A DNA stretch of 64,000 nt from Croceitalea rosinachiae. Its GTDB lineage: Bacteria > Bacteroidota > Bacteroidia > Flavobacteriales > Flavobacteriaceae. The translations under genes were made by a program, and so were the position numbers. The notes below the pieces were generated by a model that saw nothing but the letters and a program-made list of their open reading frames with translations, did no database searches and was not told where the DNA came from. Shown here piece after piece: positions 36,920 to 45,156 of this stretch. How positions within the stretch are numbered: the first letter of the stretch is position 1; each line of letters opens with the position of its first letter. The stretch is taken from assembly GCF_031846445.1 (NCBI RefSeq), contig NZ_JAVRHR010000001.1, positions 992,001 through 1,056,000 on the forward strand, given 5' to 3'.

Positions 36920-37084
36920 ATGTTCGGATTATTCAAAAAGAAATCAGAAAAAGAAAAGTTACAACAGCAATATGCCAAGCTTTTAAAAGAAGCCCACAGT
37001 CTCTCTACGACCAATAGAAAATTGAGCGATCAAAAAACCTACGAGGCAGAAGAAGTAATGAAACAGCTAGAAAAGCTAAGCTAA
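36920..37084 (+). CDS. Lacal_2735 family small protein
   Basis: 54 residues, starting MFGLFKKKSEKEKL and continuing to STTNRKLSDQKTYEAEEVMKQLEKL. This matches the short, charged, helical Lacal_2735 family of flavobacteria, whose function is unknown. It is too short for a default gene caller. The stop is directly followed by the ATG of the next gene (37085), so the two are tightly coupled. Confidence 0.8.
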   Translation: MFGLFKKKSEKEKLQQQYAKLLKEAHSLSTTNRKLSDQKTYEAEEVMKQLEKLS

Positions 37085-37495
37085 ATGGCAGTAGACAAAA
37101 AGCCCGACAATGTCGTTTTTAATAACGAAAACCAAACCTATGATGCGGCATTAAAACCCTATCCCACAAATATTGGGGCACCTGTAATTACGACCACAGA
37201 TACGCTTGCTTGGAAAAATAGGAGTATCAATAAAATAAACCACAAGGTCAAGGCCAGGTATGAAGAACTCAAAGCCGAGTATGAAAAGATAATGAATGAG
37301 TTTGAATACAACCAACTCATTTTTAATGCGAAGTTTTCCTTTGAACCTGTTATTGGGGAAATATATCATCTCTATAAAAGGGAAAATGGAGAAGCTTTTC
37401 TCTCTCTTATTGCTCCTAACCAATGCAACTTTGAGCCTTTAGGTAGTTTTTATCTAAATGCCGAACAGATTTGGCAAAAAATAGAAGACCAGTGA
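37085..37495 (+). CDS. DUF2452 family protein
   Basis: 136 residues. The start KPDNVVFNNENQTYDAALKPYPTNIGAPVI and the tail with KFSFEPVIGEIYHLYKRENGEAFLSLIAP mark it as DUF2452, a small cytosolic family of unknown function that I recall as commonly placed beside photolyase genes. It is flanked without gaps by the Lacal_2735 gene and the TIGR03643 gene, whose GTG start overlaps this stop (GTGA). Confidence 0.78.
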   Translation: MAVDKKPDNVVFNNENQTYDAALKPYPTNIGAPVITTTDTLAWKNRSINKINHKVKARYEELKAEYEKIMNEFEYNQLIFNAKFSFEPVIGEIYHLYKRENGEAFLSLIAPNQCNFEPLGSFYLNAEQIWQKIEDQ

Positions 37496-37779
37496 AAAAA
37501 AACAAGGCATTTACGGAAAGAGAACTAGACCGTATCATAGAAATGGCTTGGGAAGACCGCACACCTTTTGAAGCGATACTTTTTCAGTTTGAGTTGCCTG
37601 AAAAAGAGGTGATAAAGCTAATGCGAGCTAATCTTAAAAGGTCAAGTTTTAACCGTTGGAGGAAACGAGTGAATAGCGGGGTGAGCCAAAAACATCTAAA
37701 AAAACGAAGTCCAGAGATTAGCCGTTTTAAATGCTCACGGCAAAAAGCCATTTCAGGAAATAAAATCAGTAAACGCTAA
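37492..37779 (+). CDS. TIGR03643 (DUF2805) family protein
   Basis: 95 residues from GTG 37492; a longer reading from TTG 37471 would overlap the previous gene by 25 bases and add unrelated residues. TERELDRIIEMAWEDRTPFEAILFQFELPEKEVIKLMRANLKRSSFNRWRKRV spans a helix-turn-helix-like region (described here, positions about 5-57) typical of TIGR03643. The family is small and uncharacterised and recurs in photolyase gene neighbourhoods. Its stop overlaps the ATG of the photolyase-like gene by one base (TAATG). Confidence 0.78.
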   Translation: MKKNKAFTERELDRIIEMAWEDRTPFEAILFQFELPEKEVIKLMRANLKRSSFNRWRKRVNSGVSQKHLKKRSPEISRFKCSRQKAISGNKISKR

Positions 37780-38897
37780 TGAATGATTTGTTTGAAAATG
37801 ATATTTCCTTATTCCCAACTACCTATAATGAGATAACCCAACGTATCCGTTCTGTAAAGCCTGTAAAGTATGGCAAAACTCGAAATTTTGTTGATGGATC
37901 CGTCACCTATTTATCCCCTTATATTTCTAGAGGCGTAATTTCAACCCAACAGATTCTTTCCGAATTATTAACACAGGGCTATCAACCCCAAAACATTGAA
38001 AAGTTTATTCAAGAACTTGCTTGGCGAGATTATTGGCAACAAGTCTGGATAGCTAAAGGAGAAGCTATCAATACCGATTTAAAAAACGAACAATACCCTA
38101 TTTCCAATACTCAAATTCCGAAAGCTGTTGTTGATGCAAATACAGGAATTAAAGCCTTAGATACTGCTATTGCCCATTTCTACAAAACAGGTTATCTACA
38201 CAATCACGTGCGGATGTACATTGCTTCCATTGTCTGTAACATGGCGCAAAGCCATTGGAAGCGCCCCGCACAATGGATGTATTATAATTTATTGGATGCA
38301 GATTGGGCAAGCAACGCACTCAGTTGGCAATGGGTAGCAGGAGCGAACAGTAATAAGAAGTACTATGCTAATCAAGATAACATTAACAAATACTGCCATA
38401 CGAAGCAGACAGCTACGTTTCTGGATGTATCTTATGAGGCATTTGGTTCTCTTCCAATTCCAAATATATTACAGGAATGTACTTCAATACACTTAGAAAC
38501 ACCCTTACCAACAACGACCACAATTACAATAGATGAATCTTTACCCACATTGGTCTATAATTTTTATAACCTTGACCCACTCTGGAAAAAAGAAGTGGTT
38601 GCGAATCGGGTTTTATTGTTAGAGCCTTCTCATTTTAAAGACTATCCCATATCACAAAAGACCCTTGATTTTATATTGGCACTTTCAGATAATATTGAAG
38701 GTATCCAACTATATGTAGGAGCGTTTGATGACTTCATACGCTCGTATGCTTTTGGAGCTATCTATTACAAGGAACATCCCTTAAACAATCACTATAAGGG
38801 CAATGAAGAACCTAGAGATTGGATGTTCTCTTTTAAAGGGTACTATCCATCATTTTTCGCTTTTTGGAAAAAATGTAAAAAAGAACTGCCCTATTGA
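37779..38897 (+). CDS. photolyase/cryptochrome FAD-binding-domain protein without antenna domain
   Basis: 372 residues. The first ~230 residues are the helical FAD-binding domain of photolyases: TYLSPYISRGVIS, QELAWRDYWQQVW, HNHVRMYIASIVCN, QWMYYNLLDADWASNALSWQWVAGANSNKKYYANQ (at about 165-200, with the FAD-binding Asn and the Trp chain). The N-terminal Rossmann antenna domain is missing. The C-terminal ~140 residues (from about 235) form an alpha/beta-looking region with no photolyase resemblance, where one would expect nothing. It should bind FAD; whether it repairs DNA or senses light is unknown. It is coupled to DUF2256 downstream (the stop TGA overlaps TTG). Confidence 0.8.
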   Translation: MNDLFENDISLFPTTYNEITQRIRSVKPVKYGKTRNFVDGSVTYLSPYISRGVISTQQILSELLTQGYQPQNIEKFIQELAWRDYWQQVWIAKGEAINTDLKNEQYPISNTQIPKAVVDANTGIKALDTAIAHFYKTGYLHNHVRMYIASIVCNMAQSHWKRPAQWMYYNLLDADWASNALSWQWVAGANSNKKYYANQDNINKYCHTKQTATFLDVSYEAFGSLPIPNILQECTSIHLETPLPTTTTITIDESLPTLVYNFYNLDPLWKKEVVANRVLLLEPSHFKDYPISQKTLDFILALSDNIEGIQLYVGAFDDFIRSYAFGAIYYKEHPLNNHYKGNEEPRDWMFSFKGYYPSFFAFWKKCKKELPY

Positions 38898-39025
38898 AAA
38901 AGCAACACTTACCCGAAAAATTATGTGTGGTTTGTCAGCGCCCTTTTTCGTGGCGAAAAAAATGGGAAAAGAACTGGGAAAGCGTAAAATATTGTAGTGA
39001 ACGTTGTAGAAGAAACAAAGCATAA
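38894..39025 (+). CDS. DUF2256 zinc-ribbon-like small protein
   Basis: 43 residues from TTG 38894, overlapping the previous stop. LPEKLCVVCQRPFSWRKKW followed by VKYCSERCRR gives a CxxC...CxxxC knuckle, exactly the DUF2256 pattern. The family is short and uncharacterised and recurs next to photolyases and cryptochromes. The next ATG begins immediately after the stop. This gene is easily missed because of its size and TTG start. Confidence 0.82.
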   Translation: MKKQHLPEKLCVVCQRPFSWRKKWEKNWESVKYCSERCRRNKA

Positions 39026-40516
39026 ATGAATCCGATAAACCTCATATTTCCCCATCAACTCTTTAAAGACTCTCCTCTTTTTGCAGTAAAAACCTCTGTT
39101 TATCTGATAGAAGAATTTTTGTTTTTTAAACAATACCCTTTTCACAAACAAAAAATAGCATTTCACAGGGCTACTATGAAAGCCTATGAAGCGTATTTAA
39201 AAGCCAAACCTATAGAAGTACATTATGTAGAAGCTATTCACGATAATTCGGATATCCGAAATCTTATTCCCCACCTAAAACAACAGGGCATCACGCATAT
39301 TAACTATATAGACCCTGTGGACAACTGGTTACAGAAACGTATTCAAAATTCCTGTAAAGAAAATGACATTACCGCTACGGTTTTTGATTCGCCATTATTT
39401 CTGAATACCAAAGAGGAGCTTACCACTTTTTTTAGAAAGGATAAGAAAAAATACCATCAAACTACTTTTTACACCGAACAGCGAAAAAAACGAAATATTC
39501 TTTTGGAAGCTGACGGAAAACCCACAGGTGGAAAATGGACCTATGATACCGAGAATAGAAAAAAATATCCTGCTAAAAAGACACCCCCGTCTATCCAATT
39601 TCCAGACGTTGACAGCTATTATAAAGAAGCAAGAAACTATGTAGAAACCCATTTTTCAAACCACTTGGGCAGCCTTACAGAGCAACTGCTCTATCCCATA
39701 AATTTTGAAACCACTCAAGATTGGTTTACGCAGTTTTTAAAACAGCGTTTTATGGAATTTGGCTTATATGAAGATGCCATTGTTGCCGAACATTCCATAC
39801 TCAACCACAGTGTGTTAACGCCTATGCTCAACGTCGGATTAATAACACCTCAAGAAGTTGTAGAAAAGAGTCTAGGATATGCGAAAAACAATGATATTCC
39901 TATTAATTCTACCGAAGGCTTTATACGTCAAATCATAGGTTGGCGAGAGTTTATAAGGGGAATGTACGAAAGTCGGGGAAGTGATGAACGCACACGTAAC
40001 TATTGGGGTTTTACTAGAAAAATTCCATCTTCATTTTATGATGGCACAACGGGTATTCCTCCTATGGATCTAACGATTAAAAAAGTATTGCAAACGGGCT
40101 ATTGCCATCATATAGAGCGGTTAATGGTACTTGGAAATTTTATGATGCTTTGCGAGTTTGACCCTAATGAAGTATACCGCTGGTTTATGGAACTCTTTAT
40201 TGATGCCTATGATTGGGTAATGGTGCCTAATATTTACGGAATGAGTCAATTTGCAGATGGTGGTCTGTTAGCTACCAAACCCTACATAAGTGGCAGCAAT
40301 TATCTAATGAAAATGAGCAATTATAAAAAAGGCGAATGGCAAGCTGCTTGGGATGGGCTTTTTTGGCGATTTATGAACACACATCGCTCCTTCTTTCTTC
40401 AAAACCCAAGATTGGGAATGCTTGTACGGATGTTTGATAAAATGTCTCAAGAAAAAAAAGAAGCACATCTAGCTAATGGCGAGCATTATTTAAACAGTTT
40501 AAAAACAAGTGTATGA
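39026..40516 (+). CDS. cryptochrome/photolyase family protein (DPRP/PhrB-like) lacking iron-sulfur cysteines
   Basis: 496 residues. An N-terminal Rossmann antenna domain (about 1-170, LIFPHQLF ... NPxD-type turns) precedes the FAD-binding domain of the deoxyribodipyrimidine photolyase-related/FeS-BCP family: GFIRQIIGWREFIRGMY, TGYCHHIERLMVLGNFMMLCEF, and WVMVPNIYGMSQFADGGLLATKPYISGSNY. In PhrB the next segment carries the CxxC...C ligands of a [4Fe-4S] cluster; here it is shortened to KMSNYKKGEWQ with no Cys. It probably repairs UV lesions or senses light without a cluster. It overlaps the following ORF by 4 bases. Confidence 0.82.
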   Translation: MNPINLIFPHQLFKDSPLFAVKTSVYLIEEFLFFKQYPFHKQKIAFHRATMKAYEAYLKAKPIEVHYVEAIHDNSDIRNLIPHLKQQGITHINYIDPVDNWLQKRIQNSCKENDITATVFDSPLFLNTKEELTTFFRKDKKKYHQTTFYTEQRKKRNILLEADGKPTGGKWTYDTENRKKYPAKKTPPSIQFPDVDSYYKEARNYVETHFSNHLGSLTEQLLYPINFETTQDWFTQFLKQRFMEFGLYEDAIVAEHSILNHSVLTPMLNVGLITPQEVVEKSLGYAKNNDIPINSTEGFIRQIIGWREFIRGMYESRGSDERTRNYWGFTRKIPSSFYDGTTGIPPMDLTIKKVLQTGYCHHIERLMVLGNFMMLCEFDPNEVYRWFMELFIDAYDWVMVPNIYGMSQFADGGLLATKPYISGSNYLMKMSNYKKGEWQAAWDGLFWRFMNTHRSFFLQNPRLGMLVRMFDKMSQEKKEAHLANGEHYLNSLKTSV

Positions 40517-40938
40517 TATTTAATACCACACATAAAAATGAAGATTACGATATAGAAAGTGTAGCACTGGCAGGAAAACCATTTAGCCTCATACAACGTA
40601 TCAAACAAGGCGGTATAGGTTCTAGTAGGTTGATGATTCACAAAATCAGCCCTAAATTAAACCTGGGCAAGTTGAAATTTTCGGAAATCGATTATGCAAA
40701 TATCGAATTACGTCCCAAGGGCATTATCGTTCATTTTACTAAAAAACTGGAACGCTTTTCGTGGATTATCCCTTACTATCGTTTGGTCATATATAACGCA
40801 CAATCATTTAGTATTCACGCCAATGGAAACTTTATCCAGTTTTTAAAAAACAAGAACTATAAACAAAATAAGAAGTTCATTGATAAAATGGTCCAACTTA
40901 AAAATAATTTTCTAAATCTGGAATACTATGATTATTAA
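40513..40938 (+). CDS. hypothetical protein, photolyase operon
   Basis: 141 residues, not recognised. It starts at the ATGA overlap with the photolyase stop, so it is translationally coupled. The sequence is basic and mixes beta strands (IELRPKGIIVHFTKKL) and a hydrophobic patch (WIIPYYRLVIYNA); there is no signal peptide or clear membrane span. The pattern could be a PH-like domain, but that is a guess. It appears to be the last gene of the compact operon from 36681. Confidence 0.65.
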   Translation: MIFNTTHKNEDYDIESVALAGKPFSLIQRIKQGGIGSSRLMIHKISPKLNLGKLKFSEIDYANIELRPKGIIVHFTKKLERFSWIIPYYRLVIYNAQSFSIHANGNFIQFLKNKNYKQNKKFIDKMVQLKNNFLNLEYYDY

Positions 40939-40990
40939 TAAAATAGGGTAACTAATTTTCACGATCCCACGAAAGTTTTAAAAGAAAAAA

Positions 40991-41521
40991 ATGCAAAAAA
41001 TTAGTTTACTACTACTATTTATAATGTCTATGCAAACACAACTAATTTTTGATTTTGATACCCAAAGTGATATAAATAACTGGAGGGTCGTAGATGACGT
41101 AGTAATGGGTGGTAGGTCAGCTGGAAGTTTTACTATTGACGAAAACGGTCACGGTGTTTTTAAAGGCAACGTATCTTTAGAAAATAATGGTGGTTTTTCT
41201 TCACTGCGCTATAGATTTAAAAAGATTAATACCACTGGATATACAAAAGCCGTACTACGCGTTAAAGGAGATGGAAAATCCTATCAGTTTAGAGTGAAGG
41301 CAAATGCATCAGATTACCATTCGTACACAGGTAAGTTCAACACAACCAATAAATGGGAAACCATTGAAATTCATCTCAAAGAGATGTACCCAGCTTTTCG
41401 CGGGCGCACCTTAGATATTGGAAACTATGACAGTGATAGTATTCAAGAAATCGCTTTTTTAATTGGAAATAAAAAAGCGGAAAATTTTATGCTTGAAATC
41501 GATTTTGTGAGGTTGGAATAG
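40991..41521 (+). CDS. CIA30 family protein
   Basis: 176 residues. After a short hydrophobic leader comes FDFDTQSDINNWRVVDDVVMGGRSAGSF, then GFSSLRYRF and RVKGDGKSYQFRVKA, the beta-sandwich CIA30 pattern (named for the mitochondrial complex I intermediate-associated protein 30). In bacteria CIA30 proteins often accompany photolyase or SDR genes and have unknown roles; carbohydrate binding has been proposed from the fold. The leader could be a signal peptide, so it may be exported. Confidence 0.8.
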   Translation: MQKISLLLLFIMSMQTQLIFDFDTQSDINNWRVVDDVVMGGRSAGSFTIDENGHGVFKGNVSLENNGGFSSLRYRFKKINTTGYTKAVLRVKGDGKSYQFRVKANASDYHSYTGKFNTTNKWETIEIHLKEMYPAFRGRTLDIGNYDSDSIQEIAFLIGNKKAENFMLEIDFVRLE

Positions 41522-41606
41522 AAAATTGACTTATTAAAGAAAGAAGCTACATCATAACACCCTAACCGTAATATACAGGTATTAAATTGAATATAAAAGA
41601 GAATTA

Positions 41607-42203
41607 ATGTCAAGACCAAACTTTGAAGAAATAAAAACTGGAAATGAATTTAATCAGTGGTATTGGTTAAAAGAAGAGATGGTGACTATTTGTAAGTGCT
41701 CAGGATTACCTACAAATGGAAGAAAATTTGATTTAAGAGATAGAATTATATATGCTCTTGATAATGATGGAAAATTAAAACCTGAGCCCAAAAAGCAGAA
41801 AACAAAATCAAAATTTAATTGGGCTAAATCTGAATTAAAACTTGAAACTAAAATTACTGACAATGTTTCGTTTGGACCAAACTTTAGGCGTTTTATGAAA
41901 AGTGAGATTGGAAGTAAGTTTTCTTGCCATAGCGATTTTATGAATTGGGTAAAGACCAATGAAGGCAAGACATTAGCTGAAGCAGCAGAAAAATGGTTTG
42001 AGCTCGAAAAAAGGAAAGAAGACCCCAATTTCAAAAGAAAAATTGCTGATAATAATATGCTTGCTCAGTATACTAGAGATTTTTTGACAGACAACAAAAA
42101 CAAGACGCTTACAGATGCAAAAAAGTATTGGAATTTAAAAAAACAATTACCCACAACAAATGGATTTGTTAAATATGAAAGTTCTGACTTAGAACTTGAA
42201 TAA
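41607..42203 (+). CDS. SAP/DUF6434 domain protein
   Basis: 198 residues. The N-terminal SAP-like helix-loop-helix (WYWLKEEMVTICKCSGLPTNGRKFDLRDRI, at about 18-47) is a DNA-binding motif. The DUF6434 region follows (KSKFNWAKSELKLETKITDNVSFGPNFRRFMKSEIG). It is highly basic and cytosolic. The function is unknown; a DNA-associated role is suggested by SAP. It stands between the photorepair operon and the convergent pterin operon. Confidence 0.75.
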   Translation: MSRPNFEEIKTGNEFNQWYWLKEEMVTICKCSGLPTNGRKFDLRDRIIYALDNDGKLKPEPKKQKTKSKFNWAKSELKLETKITDNVSFGPNFRRFMKSEIGSKFSCHSDFMNWVKTNEGKTLAEAAEKWFELEKRKEDPNFKRKIADNNMLAQYTRDFLTDNKNKTLTDAKKYWNLKKQLPTTNGFVKYESSDLELE

Positions 42204-42306
42204 AAGTAGATATTACGATAAGTTATGCTAATGGCAAATATTTATTAAAGACTTTTATTTGCTTAATTAATTATGCTAAGTGGTTGCAAAGGTTTAACGA
42301 AGCGCT

Positions 42307-42717
42307 CTAAAAAAATTGAACCGCACTACTTAGAAAAATCAAAGTCCATAAAATAGTTCTTGACCAATTTTTTCGAACCAAGGACATTAACATAGACTCG
42401 CTTACCCTTCCTTTTGAAATGTTGTTATGGATAGGAACAAATTGTAAAAACGTTATTATCCAAATAGCAGCTATTATCAATATGCTTAGACTATGATAGA
42501 ACGTAAAATCGGTACTTACCTGATAGATGGCAATCCCTAATTGCCCCAACATTAAAGGTCCAACAATATAACCGATTAACGGAGTGTACTTTCTGTGCCA
42601 TCCTGCCAGATTTGTAGTAGTATAATGTAAAAAACTTGGATAGACGATAAGTTGTATCATCCATATTAAAACCACTAGACCAAAATCAATGCCTAGCCTT
42701 ATAATCGATATAGACAT
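42307..42717 (-). CDS. four-helix membrane protein, pterin operon
   Basis: 136 residues with four hydrophobic helices (about 5-25, 48-65, 75-95, 115-135). A YPSFLHY motif follows helix 1, and NWSRTILW precedes helix 4. The fold may be like DUF1772-type small membrane proteins, but I do not recognise it firmly. It is the last gene of the five-gene minus-strand operon and overlaps the glutathione peroxidase gene by one base. Function unknown. Confidence 0.65.
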   Translation of the reverse strand: MSISIIRLGIDFGLVVLIWMIQLIVYPSFLHYTTTNLAGWHRKYTPLIGYIVGPLMLGQLGIAIYQVSTDFTFYHSLSILIIAAIWIITFLQFVPIHNNISKGRVSESMLMSLVRKNWSRTILWTLIFLSSAVQFF

Positions 42718-43238
42718 TATAAGTGTTTCGTGATTTTAGAGCTCATAGGTTTAGTTAGCGAATAATAGTAATCGATAAGCTTTCCTTCCTTATTGACCAG
42801 ATATTTCTGAAAATTCCATTTTACACTAGAGCTTTTATTTCCGTTTTGGTCTTTAGTGTTAAGCCATTTATAAAGTGGATGTTTTTTACTTCCTTTAACA
42901 TCGATTTTTTCGGTAAGTAAAAACGTAACACCAAAATTACGCTCGCAAAATGTTTGAATTTGTGAAGCATCTCCAGGCTCTTGTTTCCCGAACTGATTAC
43001 AAGGTAAGCCAATGACTACTAATGTATCGGGGTAAGTGTCACTTAATTTTTGTAACTCCTTATATTGTGGAGTAAAGCCACATTGGGAAGCCACATTTAC
43101 AAATAAAATGTGTTTACCCTTGTAGGAAGTCAAATCTATAGAAGTACCGTCAAGTGCATTAATGGAGATATCGTAAATAGAAGGAGTCACCACTTCTTTC
43201 TTGTTTGATACTATTTTTGCTTTACTAATTGTTTTCAT
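42717..43238 (-). CDS. glutathione peroxidase family protein
   Basis: 173 residues with the thioredoxin-fold core KGKHILFVNVASQCGFTPQY (Cys53 peroxidatic), then GLPCNQFGKQEPG and VKWNFQKYLVNKEGKL, the Gln/Trp/Asn tetrad segments. Cys replaces selenocysteine, so it probably reduces peroxides with thioredoxin. It lies 3 bases after the SDR gene in the pterin operon, linking that operon to oxidative stress. Confidence 0.9.
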   Translation of the reverse strand: MKTISKAKIVSNKKEVVTPSIYDISINALDGTSIDLTSYKGKHILFVNVASQCGFTPQYKELQKLSDTYPDTLVVIGLPCNQFGKQEPGDASQIQTFCERNFGVTFLLTEKIDVKGSKKHPLYKWLNTKDQNGNKSSSVKWNFQKYLVNKEGKLIDYYYSLTKPMSSKITKHL

Positions 43239-43241
43239 CTG

Positions 43242-43925
43242 TTATATTTTAAAAGATACAATACCGCAATCCATCTCAAAGATTTGCCCAGAAAATGAAG
43301 CTGCCTTATCGGATAATAAAAAGGCTGCTGTTGAAGCCACTTCTTCTGGATTTAAAAACTTTTTTAAAGGATGACGCTCCGTAATATTTGCTATCATTTT
43401 TTCGTTGCGCAACAATTTAGATGCCAATTGCGTATTGGTTACCGTGGGTGCTATAGCATTTACGCGTATCGTTGGCGCAAATTCTGCTCCCAATGACTTC
43501 ACCAATCCTTCTACGCCTGATTTTGAAGTTGCTACACTAGCGTGAAAAGGCATTCCTAGTTTGGAAGCCACAGTACTAAAAAGCAAAATAGATGGGTTGA
43601 CACCTTTCTTTAATTGTGGCAAGTACTTCTGAATGGCTTTTACAGCACCCAGCACATTGATTTCAAAATCGGAACGAAAATCGTCTAAACTTAATCTCGC
43701 TAAAGGTTTGAGGTTTATACTTCCCGGACAGTAGACTAGGCTATCAACACTATCTAAATCTGGCAATTCATCAGTTAGTATATCACCATCATAATGTGTT
43801 AAATTAGAATGTCGAGACTCAGGGGGTGTTCTACTAATATTAATTACCCTATGGCTTTCCAACATCATATTTACTATGCTTTTACCGATTCCTTTACTGC
43901 CACCTATTACTATTATTGTCCCCAT
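43242..43925 (-). CDS. short-chain dehydrogenase/reductase, sepiapterin-reductase candidate
   Basis: 227 residues. NAD(P)-binding VIGGSKGIGKSI at 5-16, a catalytic Ser (LLFSTVASKL), and the region where YxxxK is expected reads HASVATSKSG, so the catalytic Tyr appears replaced while the Lys is kept. The NAPT segment is INAIAPTVTNT. Such SDRs reduce carbonyls. Its position 13 bases after folE and behind ptps suggests the last step of tetrahydrobiopterin synthesis, but that is inferred from context; the missing Tyr may argue for an altered activity. Confidence 0.8.
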   Translation of the reverse strand: MGTIIVIGGSKGIGKSIVNMMLESHRVINISRTPPESRHSNLTHYDGDILTDELPDLDSVDSLVYCPGSINLKPLARLSLDDFRSDFEINVLGAVKAIQKYLPQLKKGVNPSILLFSTVASKLGMPFHASVATSKSGVEGLVKSLGAEFAPTIRVNAIAPTVTNTQLASKLLRNEKMIANITERHPLKKFLNPEEVASTAAFLLSDKAASFSGQIFEMDCGIVSFKI

Positions 43926-43938
43926 TGTTATGATTTCG

Positions 43939-44640
43939 CTATTGATTCAAATAATTCTGTAATTCAGTGATTTTATTTGGTACATTAAATGCACCTCCAT
44001 AAAAAGAAGTCACAGTAGCAGAAGTATCATCTTTAATTCCACGAGAAGAAACACATAAGTGTTTTGCATCTATAATCACTGCAACGTCTTTGGTATCTAA
44101 TATTTGAGTAAGCTCAGCTGCTATTTGATTTGTCAGTCGCTCCTGTACTTGAGGTCGTTTGGCATAGTATTGCACAATTCTATTTAGCTTAGAAAGCCCA
44201 ATAACTTTACCAGAAGAAATATATGCAATATGAGCCCTTCCTATTATTGGAACAAAGTGATGCTCGCAATTAGAATAAAACGTGATATTCTTTTCAACCA
44301 GCATTTGATTATATTGATATTTATTATCAAATAGGGCAACTTTAGGTTTGTTATTAGGATTTAAACCTGAAAAAATCTCATCTATGTACATTTTTGCAAC
44401 ACGATTAGGAGTACCTTTTAATGAATCGTCGTCTAGGTCTAGCCCCATAACATCCATTATCTGCGCAAATAAACCTGCTATTTTATCTTTTTTTTCTTCA
44501 TCAGAAATTTCAAAAGCACTAGCTTTCATAGGAGTTTCAAGTCCCGTGCAAATATGGTCGTCGCCTATTTCTTCATCCGAAAATCCGTTAAGTCCGTTTT
44601 CTTTAATAAGGGTATTCAACATAGTTTCTTGGTGTTTCAT
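43939..44640 (-). CDS. folE: GTP cyclohydrolase I
   Basis: 233 residues. The FolE core includes GLDLDDDSLKGTPNRVAKMY, FYSNCEHHFVPIIGRAHIAY (zinc Cys and His), the substrate segment KVIGLSKLNRIVQYYAKRPQVQERLT, and HLCVSSRGIKDDTSATVT (second zinc Cys). It converts GTP to dihydroneopterin triphosphate. The start overlaps the ptps gene by 38 bases. It adds to whatever chromosomal folE serves folate, so this copy probably feeds a separate pterin. Confidence 0.93.
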   Translation of the reverse strand: MKHQETMLNTLIKENGLNGFSDEEIGDDHICTGLETPMKASAFEISDEEKKDKIAGLFAQIMDVMGLDLDDDSLKGTPNRVAKMYIDEIFSGLNPNNKPKVALFDNKYQYNQMLVEKNITFYSNCEHHFVPIIGRAHIAYISSGKVIGLSKLNRIVQYYAKRPQVQERLTNQIAAELTQILDTKDVAVIIDAKHLCVSSRGIKDDTSATVTSFYGGAFNVPNKITELQNYLNQ

Positions 44641-45013
44641 AAAGTTTAATCTTTAATTCAAGTTTTGATTCAATCTCTGGTCTCAACAAGTCGTATATAA
44701 CTGTAGCAATATTCTCAGCAGTAGGATTTAGGTCTATAAATTCTTGAGTATCTAGGTTAAGGTTTTTGTGGTCAAACCTGTTCAAAACCTTTTCTTTTAT
44801 TATGTTGGATAAAATTTTTGTGTCTACAACATAACCCGTCTCTAAATCACACAAACCAATAACTTTTATTTCTAAATCGTAATTATGACCGTGATAATTG
44901 GGGTTGTTGCATTTGCCAAAAACTTCTTTGTTCTTTTCATCACTCCAATTTTTGTTGTGTAACCTGTGTGCTGCATTAAAGTGCTCGCACCTTACAATTG
45001 CAATTTTATTCAT
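44603..45013 (-). CDS. 6-pyruvoyltetrahydropterin synthase-type enzyme (PTPS)
   Basis: 136 residues. Zinc histidines are visible in AAHRL (His16) and HGH (His41, His43), with the catalytic Cys35 in CNNPNYHGH, i.e. C-x5-HGH. That spacing is the tetrahydrobiopterin-type PTPS pattern, whereas QueD uses C-x3-HGH; no other queuosine genes are nearby. The C-terminal ETPRNYVEY is the substrate-binding Glu segment. It should turn dihydroneopterin triphosphate into 6-pyruvoyl-tetrahydropterin. It is first in the operon, behind operator B. Confidence 0.85.
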   Translation of the reverse strand: MNKIAIVRCEHFNAAHRLHNKNWSDEKNKEVFGKCNNPNYHGHNYDLEIKVIGLCDLETGYVVDTKILSNIIKEKVLNRFDHKNLNLDTQEFIDLNPTAENIATVIYDLLRPEIESKLELKIKLYETPRNYVEYPY

Positions 45014-45070
45014 GTATTGTGAGAATTGTTTTTTGTAGATAGTATAAAGAATGTAAAAGTATTTTAATTT

Positions 45071-45102
45071 TTGTTTAATATATAATTAATATTGTTAAAC
45101 AA
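45071..45102. promoter_or_regulatory. Operator B: TTGTTTAAT-N14-GTTAAACAA (pterin operon / amine oxidase divergent promoter)
   Basis: Left half 45071-45079, spacer 14 bp, right half 45094-45102; flanking bases extend the symmetry to ATTTTTGTTTAA and TTAAACAAAAAT. It sits in the 143-bp gap between divergent units. On the + strand it overlaps the -33 TTG (45092-45094) of a promoter whose -7 is TAACTTTG (45116-45123). Confidence 0.7.
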
Positions 45103-45123
45103 AAATTAAACCTCATAACTTTG
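45092..45123 (+). promoter_or_regulatory. promoter of the FAD amine-oxidase-like gene
   Basis: TTG at 45092-45094, a 21-bp spacer and TAACTTTG at 45116-45123, followed by ATG 34 bases downstream with AAGGA before it. The -33 element is embedded in the right half of operator B, so binding there should block or reposition polymerase. Confidence 0.55.
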
Positions 45124-45156
45124 CATACGGAAGATAGATTTGTTAGCTAAAAGGAA

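Noticed and set aside
44603..45013. QueD in a queuosine cluster
   Set aside because: The catalytic motif spacing is C-x5-HGH rather than C-x3-HGH, and no queC, queE or queF-like gene is nearby.
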